Positions 20,223-29,350 of a stretch of DNA of 64,000 nucleotides are shown here, in pieces. The stretch is from Pseudomonas putida (GTDB lineage Bacteria; Pseudomonadota; Gammaproteobacteria; Pseudomonadales; Pseudomonadaceae): NCBI GenBank assembly GCA_041071465.1, contig CP163498.1, positions 5,722,001-5,786,000 of the forward strand, written 5' to 3'. The number at the start of each line of letters is the position of its first letter. Within the stretch, counting starts at the first letter, position 1. A program made the position numbers and the translations under genes. The notes below the pieces were generated by a model. The model was not told the DNA's origin, searched no databases, and saw only the letters and a list, made by a program, of their open reading frames with translations.

Positions 20223-20861
20223 TCACCCCGCCACCCGTACCACCCCAAGGTCGATCCCCAGGTGCACCAGCTCGGCATGCGAGCTGACCTGCAACTTGCT
20301 CTTGAGCAAGGTCAGGTGGTTGGACACGGTCTTGGCACTGATACACAACTGCTCGGCAATCACCCGCATCGGCGTCCCCTTGGCCAGCATCGTGAAAATC
20401 TCCAGCTCGCGCTGGGTCATGCGCTGCAACCGTGGATCACTGGCGCTCTGCTGTGACGTGCACGCCAACTGGGTGGCCAGAGGCTGCTCGATGTAGGCAT
20501 GCCCGGCCATCACCCGCTGCACCGCCTCGATCAACACCTCGGGCGCCGAGTTCTTCGTCAGGTAGCCCGAGGCCCCCGCGTCCAGCGCCTGACGCACCAG
20601 CGGCAGCTCGTCGTGCATGCTGAAAAACAGTACCCGCAGTTGCGGCAGGCGCTGGCGCAGGCGGCGGGTGGTTTCCAGGCCACTGATACCGGGCAGGCCA
20701 AAGTCCATGATCACCAGGTTGGGGACTTGCTCCTGCACCCGGGCCAGCGCCTCTTCACCACTGGCAGCCTCACGCACCTGCATCAACGGCAGCACCGCCC
20801 GCAGCAGGCTGGCGTAGCCCTGGCGGACCACGGCATGGTCATCGACCAACACGATATTCAT
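20223..20861 (-). CDS. pedR2: PedR2, NarL/FixJ-family response regulator
   Basis: A 212-residue regulator with an N-terminal receiver domain (acceptor Asp in VIMDFGLPG, conserved Lys in YLTKNS) and a C-terminal LuxR-type helix-turn-helix (LTQRELEIFTMLAKG, ISAKTVSNHL). ATG 20861 overlaps the stop of pedS2 by one base (TGATG); GGAGG is at the right distance, while GTG 20864 is too close. In KT2440 the PedS2/PedR2 pair makes the calcium/lanthanide switch between pedE and pedH. Confidence 0.9.
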   Translation of the reverse strand: MNIVLVDDHAVVRQGYASLLRAVLPLMQVREAASGEEALARVQEQVPNLVIMDFGLPGISGLETTRRLRQRLPQLRVLFFSMHDELPLVRQALDAGASGYLTKNSAPEVLIEAVQRVMAGHAYIEQPLATQLACTSQQSASDPRLQRMTQRELEIFTMLAKGTPMRVIAEQLCISAKTVSNHLTLLKSKLQVSSHAELVHLGIDLGVVRVAG

Positions 20862-22135
20862 CACACCTCCTTGGGAATGTTCAGGGCCAGCGCCCAGCCG
20901 CCACCCGGGCGGCTGAAAATACGCAGCTCCCCGCCCAGGCTACGGGCGCGCTCGGCCATCGAGTGCAAACCTAGCCCTGGGCGCTGGGGCGGGCGTGCGC
21001 CGCAGCCATTGTCGCGAATGAACAGGCGCAAACCCTTGGCACTGCGCTGCAGACGTACCCGCACCTGGCTGGCGCCGGCATGCCGGGCGACGTTGGTCAG
21101 CGCCTCCTGCAGCAAGCGGTACAAGTGCGTTCTGCTCGGCCCAGGCAGCGCCGGCAAGTGCTCGCCAACCCGTAGCCGGCATTCGATGCCCTGGCTGGCC
21201 TGCCACTGGCTCACCAGCAGGCCGAAAGCCTCGGCCAGCGGCATGTAGTGCAGCGCCACGGGGTACAGGTTGTGCACCAGCGCGCGAAAACCCTGCTGCA
21301 AGCGCTCGCAATTGAATTCGAGGGCGTGCGCCGTCTGCGTCACCACCGCAGGCTGATCGGCCACCATGCGCAACAGGCAGAGCTGAGCACGCATGCCGGC
21401 CAGGTACTGCCCCAGGTCATCGTGCAGGGTCTGCGCCAGCTGGGTACGCTCTTGTTCCTGCACCGCCAACAGGGCTTGGGTCAGGTGGGCATTGTCAGCC
21501 TGGGCCTGCTCCAGCGTGGCAGCCATGCGGTTGAAGTGTTCCGCCAACTGGCGCGCTTCCGGCAGGCCGGCTTCGCGCAGGCGTGCTGTCAATTGCCCGC
21601 CTGAAACCTGGCGCAAGGCACCCAGCAATTCCTCCAGCAGGCCCATGGCACGCCGCACCGCCCAGCGGATGGTCAACAGGCTCAACAACAGGGCCAGGCC
21701 GCACAGGCTCAGCAGTTGCTGCAGCGAATCCCAGACTTCGTCGATTTCATCCCGCGCATCCACGGCTATCAACACTCGGCGCCCGTCACTCAGCGCCAGC
21801 AGCCGACTGCTGTGATCGCGCTCGCCAAACAGCTGACGCCCCAGCCAGGCATCGACACCGCCTTGGTGTGGAAGCTGTGCAGCTTCACCCGGCGCCAGCC
21901 AGTGCACCCGCACATGGCGCAAGCGCTCGGTCAGGCCGGGTTGCAGGCTCGCCGGGTCACGCTCGGCAGTGTCGCCAAGGTACGCCACCACGGCTTCGGC
22001 AGACTGCAACTCACGCTCGACGTCCGCCACCGCCTGGTGCAACAGCACCCCGGCGCACGCCAGCGTCACCAGGGCAAAGCAGAAGGTGACCCAAAGGTTG
22101 ATACGCCACAGGGCAGACAGGTTGATGAGGCGCAT
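20861..22135 (-). CDS. pedS2: PedS2, membrane sensor histidine kinase (lanthanide switch)
   Basis: A 424-residue kinase with a membrane segment at about residues 14-34, a periplasmic sensor domain of about 110 residues rich in acidic groups, a second membrane segment at about 140-160, a HAMP-like linker, and a HisKA_3 dimerisation helix with LAQTLHDDLGQYLAG. A HATPase domain ends in DNGCGA and GLGLHSMAERA. In KT2440 this kinase senses lanthanides in the periplasm and controls pedE and pedH through PedR2. It is divergent from pedA1; the shared intergenic region has two ped-type motifs. Confidence 0.92.
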   Translation of the reverse strand: MRLINLSALWRINLWVTFCFALVTLACAGVLLHQAVADVERELQSAEAVVAYLGDTAERDPASLQPGLTERLRHVRVHWLAPGEAAQLPHQGGVDAWLGRQLFGERDHSSRLLALSDGRRVLIAVDARDEIDEVWDSLQQLLSLCGLALLLSLLTIRWAVRRAMGLLEELLGALRQVSGGQLTARLREAGLPEARQLAEHFNRMAATLEQAQADNAHLTQALLAVQEQERTQLAQTLHDDLGQYLAGMRAQLCLLRMVADQPAVVTQTAHALEFNCERLQQGFRALVHNLYPVALHYMPLAEAFGLLVSQWQASQGIECRLRVGEHLPALPGPSRTHLYRLLQEALTNVARHAGASQVRVRLQRSAKGLRLFIRDNGCGARPPQRPGLGLHSMAERARSLGGELRIFSRPGGGWALALNIPKEV

Positions 22136-22191
22136 GGGCGGTTCTCCTCGGGGCGCTGCGGCCCATCGTAAAACCGTGGCCTGCGCGGTGA

Positions 22192-22228
22192 ATTACTACC
22201 TTGGTACCGGCCGAGCGCTACTTTCTGC
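22192..22228. promoter_or_regulatory. two ped-type motifs between pedS2 and pedA1
   Basis: ATTACTACCTTGGTACCGG (22192-22210) has an almost palindromic core. It is followed directly by GAGCGCTACTTTCTGC. The first is 57 bases upstream of pedS2, the second about 60 bases upstream of pedA1, so each may serve one promoter. Confidence 0.5.
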
Positions 22229-22285
22229 ATATTTCCCCCTCCCGGCGGGGTTCCTATGCTGGCGCCATCTGCCGTGGAGTGTGTT

Positions 22286-23464
22286 ATGCGCCAGCCTGCC
22301 CAACTTGCCTTGACCTGCCTGCTGGCCCTGGCCGCGACGTTGTCGGCGCCCTTGGTGTGCGCTGCAGAACCGTTGCAGGTGCGCATCGGCTACCTGGGCT
22401 ATCGCCCCGACCCCGGCCCACTGCTGTCCAACATCATCCCCGAGCCTGCCGACGCCGGCCTGCAAGGGGCGGAACTGGCGATTGTCGACAGCAACAGCAC
22501 CGGGCGCTTCCTGAAACAGCACTTCCAGCTGACCAGCGCCACGGTCGACAGCCCCGAGGCCCTGCTGCAGGCCGCCAACGCCCAACATGACCAAGGCCTG
22601 CGCCTGTTCGTGGTGAACGCCCCAGCAGCCAGCCTGCGCGCGCTGTCCGCCGCCCTGCCCGACAGCCTGTTGTTCAATGCCGGCAGCCCTGACGACAGCC
22701 TGCGCAGCAGCCAGTGCCTGGGCAATGTGCTGCACAGCCTGCCGGGCCGGGCCATGCTGGCCGATGCCCTGGTGCAGTTCCTGGTGCTGCGCAAGTGGCA
22801 GCGGGCGCTGCTGGTGGTCGGCCAGACCGAGGACGACAAAGCCTACGCCGACGCCCTGCGCCGCGCACTGAAGCGTTTTGGTGTGCAACTGGTCGCGGAA
22901 AAAACCTGGACCTTCGACAACGACCAGCGCCGCAGCGCCCAGGCCGACATGCCGTTGTTCACCCAAACCGCCGAATACGACGTGGTGCTGGTGGCTGACG
23001 AACGCGGCGACTTCGGCGAATACCTGCCCTACCAGACCTGGTACCCGCGCCCGGTGGCCGGCACCCAGGGCCTGACCCCCACGGGCTGGCACAAGACCGT
23101 GGAAACCTTCGGTGCGGCCCAGCTGCAAAAGCGCTTCGAGGCCCAGGCCGGGCGCTGGATGAACGACCGCGACTTCGCCGCCTGGATGGCTGTGCGCAGC
23201 GTCGCCAGCGCGGCCAGCAAGCTGCGCCAGGCCGAACCACGCGCGCTGCAGCAACTGCTGCTCAGCGAGCAGTTGCCGTTGGACGGCTTCAAGGGCCGCA
23301 AGCTCAGTTACCGCCCATGGAACGGTGAACTGCGCCAGCCGATTGCGCTGGTGCAGCCGCGGGCCCTGGTCAGCACCTCGCCGCAGGAGGGCTTCCTGCA
23401 TCCCTTCAATGAAATGGACAGCCTGGGCTACGACAAGCCCGAAGTGACGTGCAGCTACCCCTGA
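22286..23464 (+). CDS. pedA1: PedA1, periplasmic binding protein of the PedA1A2BC ABC system
   Basis: A 392-residue exported protein of the PQQ-associated ABC binding family, resembling branched-chain amino-acid binding proteins. The signal peptide ends near VCA|AEP, followed by VRIGYLGYRPDPGP. The start ATG 22286 follows GGAG. Together with the next three genes it forms a transporter reported in KT2440 as needed for growth on alcohols at low lanthanide. Gene name assigned from order and family. Confidence 0.83.
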   Translation: MRQPAQLALTCLLALAATLSAPLVCAAEPLQVRIGYLGYRPDPGPLLSNIIPEPADAGLQGAELAIVDSNSTGRFLKQHFQLTSATVDSPEALLQAANAQHDQGLRLFVVNAPAASLRALSAALPDSLLFNAGSPDDSLRSSQCLGNVLHSLPGRAMLADALVQFLVLRKWQRALLVVGQTEDDKAYADALRRALKRFGVQLVAEKTWTFDNDQRRSAQADMPLFTQTAEYDVVLVADERGDFGEYLPYQTWYPRPVAGTQGLTPTGWHKTVETFGAAQLQKRFEAQAGRWMNDRDFAAWMAVRSVASAASKLRQAEPRALQQLLLSEQLPLDGFKGRKLSYRPWNGELRQPIALVQPRALVSTSPQEGFLHPFNEMDSLGYDKPEVTCSYP

Positions 23465-23494
23465 CCCAACAACCACAACAACAAGGAATTCGCC

Positions 23495-24484
23495 ATGCGC
23501 CGCCCCTTCTTCCACCGGGCCCTGCTCTACCCCAGCCTGCTGTCGGGCGCCCTGGCGCTGGCCTGCGGGCACGCCACGGCGGCCACCGCCTGGGTCTCCA
23601 ACGAAAAGGACAACAGCCTCAGCCTGATCGACATGCAAACACTGCAAGTCACCGAAACCCTGCCGGTGGGCCAGCGCCCGCGCGGCCTGCTGCTGTCCCA
23701 CGACAACAAGCTGCTGTACATCTGCGCCAGCGATTCGGACCGGGTGCAAGTGATGGACGTGGCCACCCGCAAGATCATCAAGGAGCTGCCCTCCGGCAAG
23801 GACCCCGAGCAGTTCGCCCTGCACCCCAATGACCGCTGGCTGTATGTGTCCAACGAAGACGATGCGCTGGTGACGGTGATCGACACCGTGACCGACAAGG
23901 TGCTCGGGCAGATCGACGTCGGCATCGAACCTGAAGGCATGGCGGTCAGCCCCGACGGCAAATGGGCGGTCAACACCAGCGAAACCACCAACATGCTGCA
24001 CTGGATCGACACCAGCACCCAGACCCTGGCCGACAGCACCTTGGTCGATCAACGCCCGCGCTTCGTCGAGTTCGACAAGGACGGCTCGAAACTGTGGGCC
24101 TCGGCGGAAATCGGCGGCACGGTGACCATCCTCGACGTGGCCACGCGCCAGGTGCTGAAAACCCTGAACTTCCAGATCAAGGGCGTGCACCCGGACAAGG
24201 TCCAGCCGGTGGGCATCAAGCTCAGCGCCGATGGCAAGTACGCCTTCGTCGCCCTGGGCCCGGCCAATCATGTGGCGGTGATCGATGCCAAGACCTACGA
24301 GGTACTCGACTACCTGCTGGTCGGGCGGCGAGTCTGGCAGTTGGCCTTTACCCCGGACCAAAGCCAGTTGCTGGCCACCAACGGTGTCAGCGGCGACGTT
24401 TCGGTCATCGATGTGAAGAACCTCAAGGTGCTCAAGTCGGTTAAGGTCGGGCGCTACCCCTGGGGTGTGGTGGTGACACCATGA
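23495..24484 (+). CDS. pedA2: PedA2, YVTN beta-propeller protein
   Basis: A 329-residue exported seven-bladed propeller. A signal peptide ends near ATAA and tandem repeats follow, such as GQRPRGLLLS, LYICASDSDRVQVMD and YVSNEDDALVTVID. This family accompanies the PQQ-linked ABC transporter and may hand metal or ligand to PedA1. AACAACAA at 23477-23484 overlaps the ribosome site and fits the AANAANAA Hfq/Crc rule. The stop overlaps the pedB start by ATGA. Confidence 0.83.
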   Translation: MRRPFFHRALLYPSLLSGALALACGHATAATAWVSNEKDNSLSLIDMQTLQVTETLPVGQRPRGLLLSHDNKLLYICASDSDRVQVMDVATRKIIKELPSGKDPEQFALHPNDRWLYVSNEDDALVTVIDTVTDKVLGQIDVGIEPEGMAVSPDGKWAVNTSETTNMLHWIDTSTQTLADSTLVDQRPRFVEFDKDGSKLWASAEIGGTVTILDVATRQVLKTLNFQIKGVHPDKVQPVGIKLSADGKYAFVALGPANHVAVIDAKTYEVLDYLLVGRRVWQLAFTPDQSQLLATNGVSGDVSVIDVKNLKVLKSVKVGRYPWGVVVTP

Positions 24485-25221
24485 ACGCCCTCGATGTAAG
24501 TGACGTGAGCTTTGCCTATGGCGCGCGCGAGGCACTCCGGCAGGTCGGTTTCAGCCTGGCGCCCGGGCGTTTTGCCGCGTTGCTGGGCCCCAATGGTGCC
24601 GGCAAATCGACCTTGATCGCCCTGCTTACCCGGCTGTACGACCTGCAGCACGGCGACATCCGCGTGTGCGGCTGCTCGCTGCGCAACGCTGCACGCCCGG
24701 CATTGCGCCAGTTGGGCGTGGTGTTTCAACAAAGCACCCTGGACCTGGACCTGAGCGTTGAACAAAACCTGCGCTACCACGCCGCGTTGCATGGCCTGTC
24801 GCGGCGCCAGAGCGACCAGCGCGTCGAAGCCGAACTGGCCCGCCAAGGCCTTGGCGAGCGCCGGCGCGATCGAGTGCGCGAGCTGAACATCGGCCATCGC
24901 CGCCGGGTGGAAATTGCCCGCGCGCTGCTGCATGAACCACGCCTGCTACTGCTCGACGAGGCCAGTGTGGGCCTCGACCCGGCCAGCCGCCTGGCGCTCA
25001 ACCAGCACCTGCGTCGGCTGTGCCGCGAGCAGCAACTGAGTGTGTTGTGGGCCACCCACCTGCTGGACGAAGTGCAGCCCAGCGATGACCTGTTGATACT
25101 GCATCAGGGGCGCCTGGTGGCCAGTGGCACGGCCGATGCGCTGAGCCTGGAGCACGGCGGCGACCTCGACAACGCCTTTGCCCGCCTGACCAGCACCCCT
25201 TCAGGAGCCGACGCCCAATGA
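24481..25221 (+). CDS. pedB: PedB, ABC transporter ATP-binding subunit
   Basis: A 246-residue ATPase: Walker A GPNGAGKST (about residues 37-45), Q-loop FQQSTLDLDL, Walker B LLLLDEASVGLDP and an H-loop in WATHLLDE. The ABC signature is degenerate, LNIGHRRR in place of LSGGQ. It overlaps both neighbours by ATGA, so pedA2, pedB and pedC are coupled. It would energise the PedC permease. Confidence 0.88.
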   Translation: MNALDVSDVSFAYGAREALRQVGFSLAPGRFAALLGPNGAGKSTLIALLTRLYDLQHGDIRVCGCSLRNAARPALRQLGVVFQQSTLDLDLSVEQNLRYHAALHGLSRRQSDQRVEAELARQGLGERRRDRVRELNIGHRRRVEIARALLHEPRLLLLDEASVGLDPASRLALNQHLRRLCREQQLSVLWATHLLDEVQPSDDLLILHQGRLVASGTADALSLEHGGDLDNAFARLTSTPSGADAQ

Positions 25222-26009
25222 ACGCCTACTGGCAATGTTTCAACGGCATCATGCTGCGCGAATGGCTGCGCTTCGTGTTGCAGCGCACGCGCCTGCTCAG
25301 CGCCCTGGTGCGCCCACTGCTGTGGTTGCTGGTGTTCGCAGCCGGCTTTCGCGCGGCGCTGGGCATTGCCATCATCGAGCCTTACGACACCTACATCCCC
25401 TACGAGGTGTACATCATTCCGGGCCTGGCCGGCATGATTCTGTTGTTCAACGGCATGCAGGGCTCACTGTCGATGGTGTATGACCGCGAGATGGGCAGCA
25501 TGCGCGTATTGCTGACCAGCCCGTTACCCCGGCCGTTTCTGCTGGCCAGCAAGCTGTTGGCGACCTCGTTGATATCCCTGCTGCAAGTCTATGCCTTCCT
25601 CGCCATCGCCTGGCTGTACGGCGTGCAGCCACCGGCTGCGGGCTTGCTGCTGGCGTTGCCGGCCTTGTTGCTGGTGGCCTTCATGCTCAGCGCCCTGGGG
25701 CTGTTGCTGTCGAACGCGATTCGCCAACTGGAGAACTTTGCCGGGGTGATGAATTTCGTGATTTTCCCGCTGTTTTTCCTGTCTTCAGCGTTGTATCCGC
25801 TGTGGAAGATGCGCGAGGCCAGCCAGTGGCTGTATTGGCTGTGCGCTGTGAACCCGTTCAGCCATGCCGTGGAGCTGGTGCGGTATGCGCTCTATGAGCG
25901 CCTGAACCTGCTGGCACTGGTGGTGTGCCTTGGGTTGACCGCATTGTTCACGCTGCTGGCGATACTCACCTTCAACCCCCAGCATGCGGCGCTGCGCAAG
26001 CCCCGCTGA
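25218..26009 (+). CDS. pedC: PedC, ABC-2 type permease
   Basis: A 263-residue ABC-2 membrane protein with about six hydrophobic segments. YEVYIIPGLAGMILLFNGMQGSLSMVYDREMGSMRVLLTSPLPR is the family hallmark region (cited in part only: DREMGSMRVLLTSPLPR). The ABC-2 family is most often an exporter, whereas a role in lanthanide-dependent growth has been taken as uptake, so the transport direction is not settled by sequence. Confidence 0.87.
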   Translation: MNAYWQCFNGIMLREWLRFVLQRTRLLSALVRPLLWLLVFAAGFRAALGIAIIEPYDTYIPYEVYIIPGLAGMILLFNGMQGSLSMVYDREMGSMRVLLTSPLPRPFLLASKLLATSLISLLQVYAFLAIAWLYGVQPPAAGLLLALPALLLVAFMLSALGLLLSNAIRQLENFAGVMNFVIFPLFFLSSALYPLWKMREASQWLYWLCAVNPFSHAVELVRYALYERLNLLALVVCLGLTALFTLLAILTFNPQHAALRKPR

Positions 26010-26051
26010 TCAACCAGGCTTGTGAGTGCGCCTTTCTTGTGGCGGCGGCCG

Positions 26052-26071
26052 CCTACTACTTTAGTACTGCC
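26052..26071 (+). promoter_or_regulatory. ped-type motif upstream of the CXXCW gene
   Basis: The element reads CCTACTACTTTAGTACTGCC. It matches the pedS2/pedA1 element as TACTACYTTRGTACYG. It lies 76 bases before the start at 26147. Confidence 0.5.
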
Positions 26072-26146
26072 TTTGCTGTCTGATCGTCGCATTCACAACG
26101 CACCACCACTGGCATGTAATGGGCCTATAACAAAAAGGATAAAACC

Positions 26147-26695
26147 ATGCCACGTGCCCCGCGCCCCCTGCTGGCTGCCCTTACGCTGTGTCTGTCACTG
26201 GGTATCGCCCACGCCGACACCGCGCCGTTGTTTACCGCCGAGGGCTATCGCGCCACCCTTTACCGCAGCCCGACCCCGCAACAGGTCGAAGGCGGCCAGG
26301 TCATCGACACCGCCACGCTGCAGCACCTGCTGGGCCAAACCCCCAGGCCGGTGCTGATCGACGTCTATCGCCGCCAATGGCTGCAAGGGCGCTTCATCGA
26401 AGACGAGCCGCACGCCAACCTCCCCGGCAGCCTATGGCTGGCCAACACCGGCGACGGCGAACTGACCCAGGCCTGGCAGGACTACTTCGTGCGTAACCTG
26501 CACAAAGCCAGCGCCGGTCACCCGGAGCAACCACTGGTGTTTTACTGCCGCTCCGATTGCTGGTTAAGCTGGAACGCGGTAAAACGCGCGAAAGCCCTGG
26601 GCTATAACAACCTGTATTGGTACCGCGACGGCGTGGATGCCTGGCAGCAAGCCAACCTGCCATTGCAGCCGGCGCAACCAGTGCCCTTCCCCTGA
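26147..26695 (+). CDS. PQQ-dependent catabolism-associated CXXCW protein
   Basis: A 182-residue exported rhodanese-like protein. The signal peptide ends at GIAHA. The defining CXXCW motif (CRSDCW) is at about residue 130 where a rhodanese active site would be, with NNLYWYRDGVDAW near the C-terminus as in rhodaneses. Members accompany PQQ alcohol dehydrogenases; the function is unknown and could be redox. The leader has AACAAAAA at 26129-26136 next to the ribosome site. It probably shares a transcript with pedR1, 58 bases downstream. Confidence 0.87.
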   Translation: MPRAPRPLLAALTLCLSLGIAHADTAPLFTAEGYRATLYRSPTPQQVEGGQVIDTATLQHLLGQTPRPVLIDVYRRQWLQGRFIEDEPHANLPGSLWLANTGDGELTQAWQDYFVRNLHKASAGHPEQPLVFYCRSDCWLSWNAVKRAKALGYNNLYWYRDGVDAWQQANLPLQPAQPVPFP

Positions 26696-26753
26696 ATTGC
26701 CTGCCTGCGCATGCGTGCCCCGCTCCATCCAATAAAAACAAGGTGAAAAGGCC

Positions 26754-27419
26754 ATGTACAAAATTTTGATTGCCGACGATCACCCCCTGTTTCGCGAAGC
26801 CATCCACAACGTCATCAGCGATGGTTTCCAGGGCAGTGAAGTCATGGAAACCGCCGACCTGGACAGCGCCTTGGCACTGACTCAGGCACACGACGACCTC
26901 GACCTGATCCTGCTCGACCTGAACATGCCCGGCATGCATGGCCTCAACGGCCTGATCACCCTGCGCAACGAGGCACCGACCACGCCGGTGGTGATCGTTT
27001 CGGCCGAGCAGGAAAAGCAAATCGTGCTGCAGGCCATTACCTACGGCGCCGTGGGTTTCATCACCAAGTCCTCGCCACGCTCACAGATGATCGAAGCGAT
27101 CGAGCAAATCCTCAATGGCAATGTGTACCTGCCGCCCGACATCATCCGCGCCCAGAAAAGCAGCACCAGCCGGCGCCACAACGACGCCCCGAGCTTCCCG
27201 CCGGAAATGCTCCAGGCCCTGACCCGCAAGCAGCTGCTGGTGCTCGAGCGCATGACCAAAGGCGAATCGAACAAACAGATTGCCTACACCCTGGATATCG
27301 CCGAAACCACGGTCAAGGCCCATGTTTCGGCGATATTGCGCAAACTCAATGTGCACAACCGGGTGCAGGCGATCCTGAGTGCCGGCGATATCGATTTCGC
27401 CGATTACCTACGGCGTTGA
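26754..27419 (+). CDS. pedR1: PedR1 (AgmR/ErbR), LuxR-type response regulator
   Basis: A 221-residue regulator with a receiver domain (IADDHPLF, acceptor Asp in ILLDLNMPG, Lys in FITKSS) and a LuxR helix-turn-helix ([20 protein letters not shown] cut here; [10 protein letters not shown]). AgmR/ErbR proteins activate PQQ alcohol dehydrogenase genes in pseudomonads. Its 3' end overlaps the 3' end of the convergent pedS1 by 16 bases, so transcription of one may disturb the other. AATAAAAA at 26731-26738 is a possible Hfq/Crc site. Confidence 0.9.
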   Translation: MYKILIADDHPLFREAIHNVISDGFQGSEVMETADLDSALALTQAHDDLDLILLDLNMPGMHGLNGLITLRNEAPTTPVVIVSAEQEKQIVLQAITYGAVGFITKSSPRSQMIEAIEQILNGNVYLPPDIIRAQKSSTSRRHNDAPSFPPEMLQALTRKQLLVLERMTKGESNKQIAYTLDIAETTVKAHVSAILRKLNVHNRVQAILSAGDIDFADYLRR

Positions 27420-29350
27420 CCTGCACCGGCCAGCAAATGGCTCATCGCTGTCTTGAGCTTCATCGGCCGCACCGGCTTGTGCATCAGGGTGTGGCCTAGC
27501 TCACGGATCTGTTGCTTGAGGTCGTTGCTGTAGTTGGCGGTGATCATCAGTGCCGGTAGCGGCTGGGCGCGGCGGGCATTGATCCGCGCCACCGCATCGA
27601 CACCATTGCAATCGTTGTCCAGGTGGTAGTCGGCAATCAACAGGTCGGCCTCGGCGTGGTAGTTGTCCACCTGGCGCGCCAGGTCTTCCTCCGACAACGC
27701 GGTGACCACCTGGCAACCCCAACCCTCCAGCAAGGTGCGCATGCCGGCGCAAATCGCCGCATCGTTATCCAGCACCCACACCCGTGCACCACGCAGGCGC
27801 TCGAGCATCGGCTCGCACATCGCCTGGCTCGGTTGGGCCTTGGGTGCCGTGGCGCTCAGCGGCACTTCGACCGCGAACACAGAACCTTTCCCAAGCCACG
27901 AACGCACGCGGATCCGGTGGCCGAGGATGCCGGCGATCTTCTCCACGATCGCCAGGCCCAGGCCCAGCCCGCGGTCCTGGTCCGGGCGTTGCACATCACC
28001 GCGCTTGAATTCCAGGAACATGTCTTCCAGGTGCTCCTCGGCAATGCCGATGCCACTGTCCCATACCTCGATCCGCAGGCCACCACGCAGGCGCCGACAC
28101 CCCAGCACCACACGCCCGCTGCGGGTATAACGGATGGCATTGCTGAGCAGGTTGCGCAGAATGCGCGCCAGCAACTGGATGTCGCTGCGCACCACGGCAG
28201 AACAGCCCACGAAGTGCAGCGCCAGCCCTTCGCTGCGCGCCACCTGGGCGTATTCGGCGGCTAGGTTGTCCATCAACTCGCTGAGGGCGAACGGGGCGAC
28301 ATCGGCTTTGATCACGCCGGCATCGAGCTTGGATATATCCACCAGGGTGCCGAGCAGGTTCTCCACATCCTGCAGCGAATTGCTGACATTGCGCACCAGG
28401 TGGCCAGCGTTCTGCGGCTCACGGCGTTCGAGCAGCGCACTGGTGAACAACCGCGCCGCGTTCAGCGGTTGCAGCAGGTCATGGCTGACCGCGGCCAAAA
28501 ACTTGGTTTTCGACAGGTTGGCCTGTTCAGCTTCGCGCTTGGCCTCGCGCAGGCGCGATTCTGCCTGGCTGCGCTCTTCGATTTCGCGCAGCAACTGGTC
28601 GTTGAGGCTGGTCAGCTCGGCGGTGCGTTCGCGCACCCGTTGCTCAAGGTGCTGATAGGCCTGGTGCAGCGCCTGGGCGGTGTTGCGGCGTTCGGTGATG
28701 TCGCGGATCAGCACGAAAATACCCACCACTTCGCCGCTGGCCAGGCGGTTAGGCACGTAGGAGCGCAGCATGTAGCGCTCCTGGCCGTTGATATTGGTTT
28801 CGGCAAACTCGAAGGTTACGCTCTCCCCCGCCAGCGCACGTGCCACATAGGCTTCCAGGCGCTGGTAATGCTGCTCGCTGTGGGCCTCACGCAGGCTCTG
28901 GCCAAGCATCACCCCGTGCGGCCAGCAATACCATTCTTCGTAAACCTTGTTGGTGAACTCATAGACCAGATCAGCGTTCAGGTAAGCGATCAGTGCCGGG
29001 ACGTTGTCGGTGATCAGGCGAATCTGGTGCTGGTGGGCAGTCTCGGCACGCTGCCGGGCCTCGCTGAGCAAGCGGTTGACGGCCTTGAGTTCCGCCATGG
29101 CCTGGTTCAGCGCATCGGTGCGTTCACGCACCTGCTCGGCCAGCACCACCGAATGCTGGAAAGCGGCGTAAGGGTCGTTGCCACGGGTTACCCCGGACTC
29201 GATGCGTTCGATCAGCGCGCCGTTGATGCGCTGCAGCTTGTGGTTCTGATGCTGCAGCCGGGTAACCTCGGCCTGCAGTTCAGCGACCGACAGGCGGCCG
29301 GTTGCGGGCAATGGCGACCCCGGTAAAGGTCTGGTTGATGTGCATGCCAT
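27404..29350 (-). CDS. pedS1: PedS1, soluble hybrid sensor histidine kinase
   Basis: A 648-residue kinase without membrane segments: an N-terminal coiled coil, a PAS domain (about residues 105-220, ending DITERRN), a second coiled coil, the H-box [14 protein letters not shown]-box [13 protein letters not shown]-boxes DSGIGIA and GLGLAIVE, and a C-terminal receiver domain with Asp in LIADYHLD. The start ATG 29350 has GGAG nine bases before it, inside the FIST gene, giving a 71-base overlap; TTG 29380 has no such site. The overlap suggests coupled synthesis with the FIST protein, possibly its sensory partner. Confidence 0.88.
   Translation of the reverse strand: MACTSTRPLPGSPLPATGRLSVAELQAEVTRLQHQNHKLQRINGALIERIESGVTRGNDPYAAFQHSVVLAEQVRERTDALNQAMAELKAVNRLLSEARQRAETAHQHQIRLITDNVPALIAYLNADLVYEFTNKVYEEWYCWPHGVMLGQSLREAHSEQHYQRLEAYVARALAGESVTFEFAETNINGQERYMLRSYVPNRLASGEVVGIFVLIRDITERRNTAQALHQAYQHLEQRVRERTAELTSLNDQLLREIEERSQAESRLREAKREAEQANLSKTKFLAAVSHDLLQPLNAARLFTSALLERREPQNAGHLVRNVSNSLQDVENLLGTLVDISKLDAGVIKADVAPFALSELMDNLAAEYAQVARSEGLALHFVGCSAVVRSDIQLLARILRNLLSNAIRYTRSGRVVLGCRRLRGGLRIEVWDSGIGIAEEHLEDMFLEFKRGDVQRPDQDRGLGLGLAIVEKIAGILGHRIRVRSWLGKGSVFAVEVPLSATAPKAQPSQAMCEPMLERLRGARVWVLDNDAAICAGMRTLLEGWGCQVVTALSEEDLARQVDNYHAEADLLIADYHLDNDCNGVDAVARINARRAQPLPALMITANYSNDLKQQIRELGHTLMHKPVRPMKLKTAMSHLLAGAGQRRR

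Noticed and set aside
22196..24535. 779-aa open frame on the minus strand
   Set aside because: It is antisense to pedA1 and pedA2, both of which have signal peptides, family motifs and ribosome sites.
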